DNA from: Capniomyces stellatus
Taxonomy: Eukaryota; Kickxellomycota; Harpellomycetes; Harpellales; Legeriomycetaceae
NCBI GenBank assembly: GCA_001661515.1
Contig: LUVW01000019.1
Span: forward strand, 248,001-312,000
Length of the DNA stretch: 64,000 nucleotides
Direction: 5' to 3'
Within the stretch, counting starts at the first letter, position 1, and each line of letters opens with the position of its first letter. Made by a program: the position numbers and the translations under genes. Shown piece after piece: positions 57,241-64,000 of the stretch. Below the pieces are notes generated by a model. That model was not told the origin of the DNA. It saw only the letters and a program-made list of their open reading frames with translations, and did no database searches.

Positions 57241-58756
57241 TGTGTTAGTTTAGCTACTTATGTGTTCTTTCCCCTAAACCCTTTATGATATTAATTATTT
57301 ACTAACGAGTCTATACTATAAACAATTTTGTTGATTCTCTGATAAAACTTTTTTAACGATTTCGATGATATTAATAAACGATTTTAATCTCAATGCTGTA
57401 CTTTTCTGTTGGGTGTTGTTTATCCTTACCCAATAAAAACATACAGCTTATAATATGTGTAAAAAGCACGACTTAAGCTTGGTCAAACCAGATAGTTCTT
57501 TTCATTTTTTTTCTTCTTCTAATGTTGTTTAAGGCTTGGTTACCGTACTATTGCACAAAAATTGTAACATTGACAGAGTAGAGTTGGTTTTTAAAACACA
57601 AACAATGTCTCGATACTTGTTTTTTTTAATTGTGATGTAAGTAGCCAAATGCTGATTTGTTTTCAACTGAAATTAATTTTCTTCTTTTTTCATTAATTTT
57701 GGAAACAGTTTCATTTGCTCATTTAATAAAGCTGAGCTAGCTTACTCCTGGATGTTTCAAATACACCAAGATGCAAATATAAAGCAGTCAATAAAATTGT
57801 ACTTCATTACTGGAAGATAAGTAAAATAATAGATGAACAAGAATACAAATTACCAAGTTCGTCAGTTTGATTTGTAAATTTTGCCCGAACTACTAATTAA
57901 AAAAAGCTTTGACTTTTTATGATCCAAATGTGGATTTCAACATTAACTTGAAATGTGTAACAATCTTTTTGCAAAAAAAAACAAATAAAAAAACCCAACT
58001 TGGTGAAATTGGTTGAAATTTAGCCTTATATTCTGCACAGCGAATAGTTTTCCAAAGCGAGACAAGAAAAAGCCAAAGTTTTGGCCGAATTGCAGACCGA
58101 TATATCAAGATTCATGGAATTGCACTTTCTTTTAAGGCTGAATAATGGTGGTAATAGCTTGAGGTAAAAATATAAAACGGTTGAATAGGTTTTATCAAAT
58201 ACAAAGTTTACAACGGCTGGATATTTGTAATCAAAAGAAATGATCATATTACGTAACCAGCGAGTAAAAATAGCTGAATGGTTGGTAACTCTTCAATTAA
58301 ACGTAACCCCATTTTTTGTTATTATTGAGCAAAGTACAACTTTAAACTATGACTTTTGAGAAAGGTAAACACTACATTAAGTTTCAGGTATGATTCATAC
58401 TCGTCAACATAGATTCTGTGTAACACAATAACAGAGTTTAGTTGCAAAGTATAATTGTGGCAAACTTTAAAATAATTAATGGCAGCTTCAGCCAATTTAA
58501 ATCAGTTTAGAGCATTTAAAAATAAATAAATAAATAAAGTTTAACAGCTAAAACCGCAACGCGGATATATTACTGCAATAGACAGATCCAAACTTTATAT
58601 TAGTATTCAAATTTAAAAGTATCCCGCTTTTACTCAGCTCCATCCACAGCCCATAATATCTTCTCACTACTACAATTAAAACTGCAGTGCTACTTGACTA
58701 GCTTTGCAACAACATTATAAAGGCGTGTGAACAAACGAAACAAGGTCTAGGTCGAA
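57241..58756. other. Intergenic region
   Basis: 3' region of the second GDSL gene and promoter region of the BAR-SH3 gene; AT-rich. A possible TATA element (ATTATAAAGG) lies at about 58714-58723, about 35 bases upstream of the BAR-SH3 start codon. Frames at 57917-58247 (minus) have no recognisable content. Confidence 0.5.
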
Positions 58757-61073
58757 ATGGCAGTATTTAAAAAGAATTTAAACAAACTTGGCCAGGTAAG
58801 CAACACGTTATCTTTTATCACAAACAGCTATTGGTTTGAAGTGGACGTCTCTTTGACACCTTACCAATATTTCAGCCTGTGAACTCGAATCCGGGTTTCA
58901 ACTGCCAAATACGAAAAAGAGAGAATCATAGGCCTGCAAATATAAGCAGCCAGCCGCAGCAGTTCTCAAAATAGTGTTTATAAAAAACTACTTGTGTAAA
59001 TTCAATAGTGGACAGGAGAAATTCTGGGAAAGGAGGAGAAAATCAAGACAAATGATGATTTCAATAAGCTTCAAAGCGAGGTAGAGGCAAAAAGGGTGGG
59101 TCGAGAGAATATGTACACTGCCATCCAATTATATATCCAGCTGCTGCAAAAAAAAAAGGATAGCGTAGAGTCTTCCAAAAGCAAATCACTTATACTTGAA
59201 AACCTGGGAGCATCAATGACACAATTTGGAGAGTCGCTACCCTACGATTCTGAGTATGGTAAGCCATGATGTTTTGTATACATTTTTAAGCCTGTTTGTG
59301 TTAATTTTTGGGGGATATGTCTTTGTTTTGTTGTCTGCTTGCTATTACCGGAATTCCGCAACGCTGGCTTGATTTAGGAGAAATGTATAGAAATCAACTT
59401 ACAGGAAGTTGGATGGTAAAAAAAATAGGAACGGCGCTAATCAAGCTTGGAGGAATAGAAACCAAGATATCAAACTCACAAACAGAGTTTGCAACCAAGT
59501 GTAAAGACGTTATGGTAAACACTCTCGAAAGAAGCCTGGACCAGCACAAAGATTTTTCAAAGTTAGCAAAGAAGTTTGAAGCCCGAAGAGCAGACTATGA
59601 CGGAAAGCTGAACAAGTTAAACAAAAGCAAAAGAGACTCCCCGCAGCTCGAGGACGAATTGCGATCAGCGCAGGTGAAGTACGATGATTCGTATAGCGAG
59701 ATGGCCAGAAAAATGATGGGCTTCCACGACGATGAGCATGGGTGTATGCTGATATTAAAAGAATTCTACTTTGCACAATTGGCACACGTAAAGCAGCAAA
59801 TGCAGCTCCTATCAGATTTGGAACCGTACTTTAATGAATGGTAACTGAACAATAATAGTATACAGTCGAACAGCATCCCGAAGCATAGATAGGTTTTGAA
59901 AATGCAGTTGGACTAAATATCTGGTTTACCAATTTTAATAGCGATAAGCATCGATTACCGCCAGCAGCTGATGTTTACAGTAGTTTGGTCGATAAGATGC
60001 CATATTCGCATGACTCCAGCATGAGCTCGCACTCGAGCTTTAACGCAGGCGTTCGTAAACCGCAAAATGGACAGCCAATATATACGCAAAATCCAAGCAT
60101 TAGTAGGGCGGGCGGCTTGAACCCGAGAGCATCTGTACGGCTGGCGCATTTCAACAAAGAGTATGATGATGACGCTGAGCAATACAATCAAATAAAGAAA
60201 GTGGACAGCAGTACATCGGTTGACAGGGCAAGTATGAGAAGAGCCCCACCACCACCGCCTCCCCAACAAAACATAGTCAGGAAAGGTAAGCATAATTTCT
60301 ACTGTTGTTTTTTTTTAAAGCTAAAAAAGAAGTTCTCTGGCCTACTGCGTAATAAATACAATCATATTCAAGTTATAACAGCTTTAATATAACCCAAATG
60401 GACTCTTTTTTTCCCCTTTCCATAATCATAAATAGCGCCCAAGGTTTACAGAAAAGTGATATATAACTTTTCAAAAACAGCACCAGGCGAGTTGGATGTT
60501 TTGGTGGGCGATATTGTTGAGGTTATTGAAACAACCGAAGAAGGTTGGTGTATGGGGTTGCTGGTAGAATCATCAAATAAGCATGATTTGGGGTTGCAAG
60601 GCCTGTTCCCAACATCATATACACAAGAGCATAAGCATGAGGACTCAACAGCGTTGGAAACATCACCAAAGTTGCAGCTGCACTCGTCATCATCATACTC
60701 CAACATTCGGAGCAACAGCACGCATTCCAACTCATCTACTTTGCCGGCCAGTAGCAGGGGCTTAGCAGAAAGCCAGAATCCCTTTGGGCAATCAGCTACT
60801 TTAGGTCGCAGCTTTGATCACTCAAAGTTTGGCTCAAGCCCCAATCTTGGACCAGCAAGGCGGATGAAGCACGCATCAACCATGCCAAACTTTTTGGCGT
60901 ACGGGAGTGAAAACAGTAAGCCCGGTCAAGCCAGGTTTGATATTGGTTCAGATTCAGCGGGGCGATCTGGTAGTAATTTGACTGTTGGTGTGTGTTCAAC
61001 ATGTTCATGCAATGATTATTGCCCAAACGCATTCAAAAAAAACAATTGCAATAATTGTTTCCATACACACTAG
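58757..61073 (+). CDS. Endophilin-like BAR-SH3 protein with C-terminal Cys/His cluster
   Basis: Five exons (58757-58795, 59009-59258, 59378-59840, 59942-60285, 60436-61073) encode 577 residues. The N-terminus MAVFKKNLNKLGQ is an amphipathic helix like endophilin helix 0. The BAR domain (about 15-255) includes LGASMTQFGESLP and an Arg/Lys-rich helix (KFEARRADYDGKLNKL) matching the membrane-binding region of endophilins. A disordered linker with a PPPPPP run follows. The SH3 domain (about 368-430) has VIYNF in place of ALYDF, then GELDVLVGDIVEVI and GWCMGLL. The last 26 residues hold six Cys and two His (C552 to H577). Such proteins bend membranes and recruit dynamin/actin factors in endocytosis. 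A few junctions (exon 2/3) rest on frame and motif logic only. Fungal relatives are mostly uncharacterised; the closest functional analogue is Rvs167/endophilin. Confidence 0.85.
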
Positions 61074-61451
61074 ACTGATGCACACACACTAGATTCGCTA
61101 TTATCAACATCTTTTTATTTTATTTCGGTTTATATTAATCACCTTTGCTATTAGCTTTACTTTGTTATTTGGGCTTTCATTTATTAATTAAAAGGAGGTC
61201 ATTAATTGACTTGAAAGATTGATTTTGTTCTTGTCAAGGCTTAATGTGCCGGGATTTACTGCGTTTTATCAGACAGGCAATTCCGCGCACTGCTGGTCGT
61301 AGAAGATGTATTAAATATTCCCTTTTTATACCACAGGCATACCAACCAAGCTGCTTCAAAGTGTTTTAAAAAAAGATAAAAGCTATGAAGAAAGAGAGAG
61401 AAAAAGAAAAAAAGAAAAGCAGTTCAAGTCAAGGTCCAAGACAGTGTTCGC
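61074..61451. other. Intergenic region between convergent genes
   Basis: Shared 3' region of the BAR-SH3 and ATG16 genes; T-rich then A/G-rich (61381-61425). No gene supported. Confidence 0.6.
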
Positions 61452-63939
61452 TCATTCTAGGACAATAACAAACCGATTGACTTCAGCACTATAGAGGCGA
61501 TTTCTAGCTTCATCCCAGCAAATAGAAGATACGCCCGTCCTATAGTATTTATAAAGTGGTAAATGTGCAATAGGTTAATTGATCAATACGCAACTACAAA
61601 ACGTTGGTTTTCAAAAACAAAATAGCCAATTCGATTAATGGAAAAAATAAAAACACAATGATTACGCCTATAAACAATTCTTACTTGTGAATAGGTAGTT
61701 TTTCTTTAAACTCTCCGTTTTTTCCCAAGTCCCAAAAGTACAGCGAGCCATCTAGAAATTGGTATCAGTTCCATGTGTTGGTTATGTTATGTTGTGTGGC
61801 TTTATGTCCGCATTTGTTCATATATATTTTTTTCAGAAATCTCATGTTCTATATAAATAGAGCAAAATTGGCAATAGCGATAAGCCAGTATACTTACTTG
61901 TAGACCCAGAGCATACATATCTGCTATCCACGCTGTTTAACCAAAGACCAAAAAAAAATCAAAATAATTGAAGAGAACAATTGAATTTTTTTTTAGAAAA
62001 GTGTGCAGGTAGGATCGAGAGCAATGGTACGGTGATATATACATATATATTCAGAGTCGGGAAAAGCAAGTTAAGTTTTACTGTGATTACCTGCAGAGCA
62101 CTTTAGACCAGTTCCCGAATGGAATAAACCCAGGTGCGCTATTAAAAGAGGTACATATCACAACAAAAGAAGGGATAAATTAAAATCCAATGGAAAAAAA
62201 AGAAAAAAAGAAAAAAGGAGGAAAAAAGGAAAAAGTAGAGATATAAATCAAGCAATGATAAATACACAAACGAGTAGAAATGGTTATTCCAGATGTTCCT
62301 TACGTTAAAACACAAGTGACATTAAATTCTAATATATCGATAACAGAGATTGTGCCATCCCGCGAGCTTGAAAGCAGAAAGTCTCGATCTATTTTATAAC
62401 GATGATCAAATATGCCGAGTTAAAGCGTTGATGTATATGGTTTGAAGCATGGTTGGTCATCAGCAGTGGCATTGGTGCCAATATTTACTTGTATATAACG
62501 TTGAAACCTTACTTGGCGAAATAGCCAATGATACAACAGAGTCTCTGTGGCATTTAAGTTCACGGACTTTATCACCTGTTTTGGTGTCCCAAACCCTGAC
62601 ACCAAAATCCATGTGACCAGTAGCTATTCTTGTCCTAATTATCCAAGGAAATTATCAGTGGATGGTATTTTAAAGTGCAGTCATGGATAGGATTGTCAGT
62701 GGTTATATATATGTATCGCATATAGAGTCAGTTGTGGAAACAAGTTTAAAATGGTTCAAGGAATATATAGTTACACATCGCTGTCCAGTAACACCAGGTC
62801 GTTGCAGTTTGAAATCGTAAAGATAGTTTTTGTGCCTATTTAAATTTTCAAAATCATTAGGGTATCGAATGTTGAGTGAGCAAAATTTGTTTGTGAATAT
62901 GATTAGGGGAATAAACAAGGCCAAATTTATTTTGAAAAGCATCGTGAGTTGCTGAGAATAAACAGCTCAATTAATTACAGTTTCCGGTGTTGACATCCCA
63001 GAGCTTTACTGTGCGGTCTTGGCTGGAGGTAACCTATAAATAAATATTCAAACAGATTATGTTTGCTTAGTAATAGTATAATGTACCGCTGAACCACGGG
63101 ACTACTGCCTCAGCACCCAAAATGACACAATACATACCAATTTCTTCATGTCTGGGTTAAATCTGGCTAAAACAACTTTGCTTATATGGCCGGTCAGAGT
63201 TTTCTACATATATAAACGCATGTAAGATCAGCAAACAACGTTTGGGCTATGCCTTTTTGAATAAGTAAATCGAGCCAATAAACACATTTCTCTATTAACC
63301 TAGTGCATATCGGGGATACTAACCACAAGTCGTCCGGTGCTCGTTGCCCAAATGTAAACGCTGTTGTCACTTGATGCTGCTGCTATTAGTGATCCATCGT
63401 AACTAAACATTACGTCGTTAATCCCTCCAGCGCATCCTCTAAGCCTGCCCTTCAGAGATCCTGAGTCAACGTCGTACAGAAGCACACACGTTTCTATCCC
63501 CCCTACTGCCAGAATCCCGCCCATAGGCGACACAGCAATACAATGGATCTCTGAATTGTTTGTGTCCTATAGTTTTTTTTTTTTTTTTACCCGGTGTTAT
63601 TGCATGTTTACACGTGTTTACACATATCAATCAAAATAGACAAGTGAAGGCATCCTAAATGGTGCTTTACTTTTTTTCCCCCTTCCAATCAAACTTGACA
63701 ATCAAGTGCTTACTATCTTTTTAACTGCGGTTCGTGGAATCCGAATTGGCTTAGCCATGCTGAGTGCTTGGTTTCTATAAAATGGAACAATCGCACATCA
63801 GAGATAACATAAAAAAATAAAATAAAAAAAAACATTCGTGTGAACTGAAACTAGGTGTGAAGGACTTGTAAATTCTTATTACTTGTCATGGATGCTATGC
63901 TTGTCAGTTCCGTCTCCTGCCATCGCCATTGTTTTCTTT
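61452..63939 (-). CDS. ATG16: ATG16-like autophagy protein, WD40 propeller part (N-terminus probably outside window)
   Basis: Twelve small exons: 63939-63883, 63774-63714, 63566-63324, 63203-63138, 63033-62979, 62835-62775, 62634-62513, 62388-62304, 62138-62091, 61932-61898, 61751-61685, 61539-61452. All are joined by GT-AG introns in frame, giving about 328 residues. The product follows the ATG16L1 propeller blade by blade: EIHCIAVSPMGGILAVGG, LTGHISKVVLARFNPD, SSQDRTVKLWDV, CNDLVLLDSDVTRIATGH, FGVRVWD, SSSRDGTISVID, TAPGFIPF-NWSKVLCS, NGSLYFWDL, and a C-terminal KTGVSSICWDEARNRLYSAE. Atg16 carries Atg12-Atg5 to sites of Atg8 lipidation; the WD40 part mediates non-canonical targeting in animals. 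The expected Atg5-binding/coiled-coil exons would lie beyond 63940. Alternatively an ATG at 63929 gives a 325-residue WD40-only protein. Confidence 0.82.
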
Positions 63940-63954
63940 CTGATCCTACCAGCA

Positions 63955-64000
63955 GAAAAAAGAAAAAAAAGAAAAAAAAGAAAAAAAAGAAAAAAAAGAA
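63955..64000. repeat. Poly(A)/G microsatellite at the window edge
   Basis: Units of about eight A plus one G. Read on the minus strand it is a pyrimidine tract just upstream of the exon that starts at 63939, so it is likely intronic. Confidence 0.7.

Overview
The window is nuclear DNA from a fungus: AT-rich, gene-sparse by bacterial standards, with spliceosomal introns of about 80-220 bases (GT-AG, one probable GC-AG) in many genes next to long intron-free genes. Fungal-type families dominate: cytochrome-b5/desaturase fusion, peroxisomal CoA ligase, LIM-RhoGAP, Alr/Mnr2-like CorA proteins. Three points favour an early-diverging (zygomycete-grade) fungus over an ascomycete yeast. The Atg16 homologue carries a WD40 propeller, there is a GUCD1 homologue, and there is a relic of a LINE with a reverse-transcriptase zinc finger. 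CTG encodes a conserved Leu in the Rab gene, and TAA, TAG and TGA are all used as stops. The exact lineage (for example Kickxellomycotina) is inference.

Left third (1-21.4 kb): an intronless front-end (sphingolipid/fatty-acid) desaturase (+) converges on a PTS1-tagged acyl/4-coumarate-CoA ligase (-). Then come a seven-exon GUCD1-like gene (+), a TLC-domain membrane protein (-), a mitochondrial succinate-semialdehyde dehydrogenase-like gene with 5 exons (+), a PUF60-like splicing factor with 5 exons (+) and a PTC7-like PP2C phosphatase (+).

Middle (21.4-43 kb): a 1618-residue LIM-LIM-C1-RhoGAP protein full of microsatellite-encoded charged tracts (-); 4 kb of T-rich DNA holding a dead LINE fragment; a six-exon Sec4/Rab8 GTPase (+); two divergently arranged CorA/Alr-like transporters, one of which has lost the GMN signature; and an unrecognised Asn/Ser/Lys-rich coiled-coil protein (-).

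Right third (43-64 kb): OST48/WBP1 (oligosaccharyltransferase) and EMC1 (ER membrane complex), both on the minus strand and both ER machinery. They are followed by two secreted GDSL-esterase paralogues (+), one membrane-anchored and one with a Thr/Tyr/Pro-rich repeat tail, then an endophilin-like BAR-SH3 protein with a C-terminal Cys/His cluster (+). The last gene is a many-exon Atg16 WD40 gene (-) whose N-terminal part probably lies beyond the window end.

The genes are mostly unrelated housekeeping functions. Local themes are secretory/ER biology (Sec4, OST48, EMC1, GDSL proteins, endophilin) and paired paralogues (CorA pair, GDSL pair). Two runs of N (35632-35646 and 46448-46469) sit inside simple repeats and are assembly gaps. 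I saw no clear tRNA, rRNA, CRISPR array or intact transposon. No obviously new multi-gene system is visible; the best leads are listed as findings.
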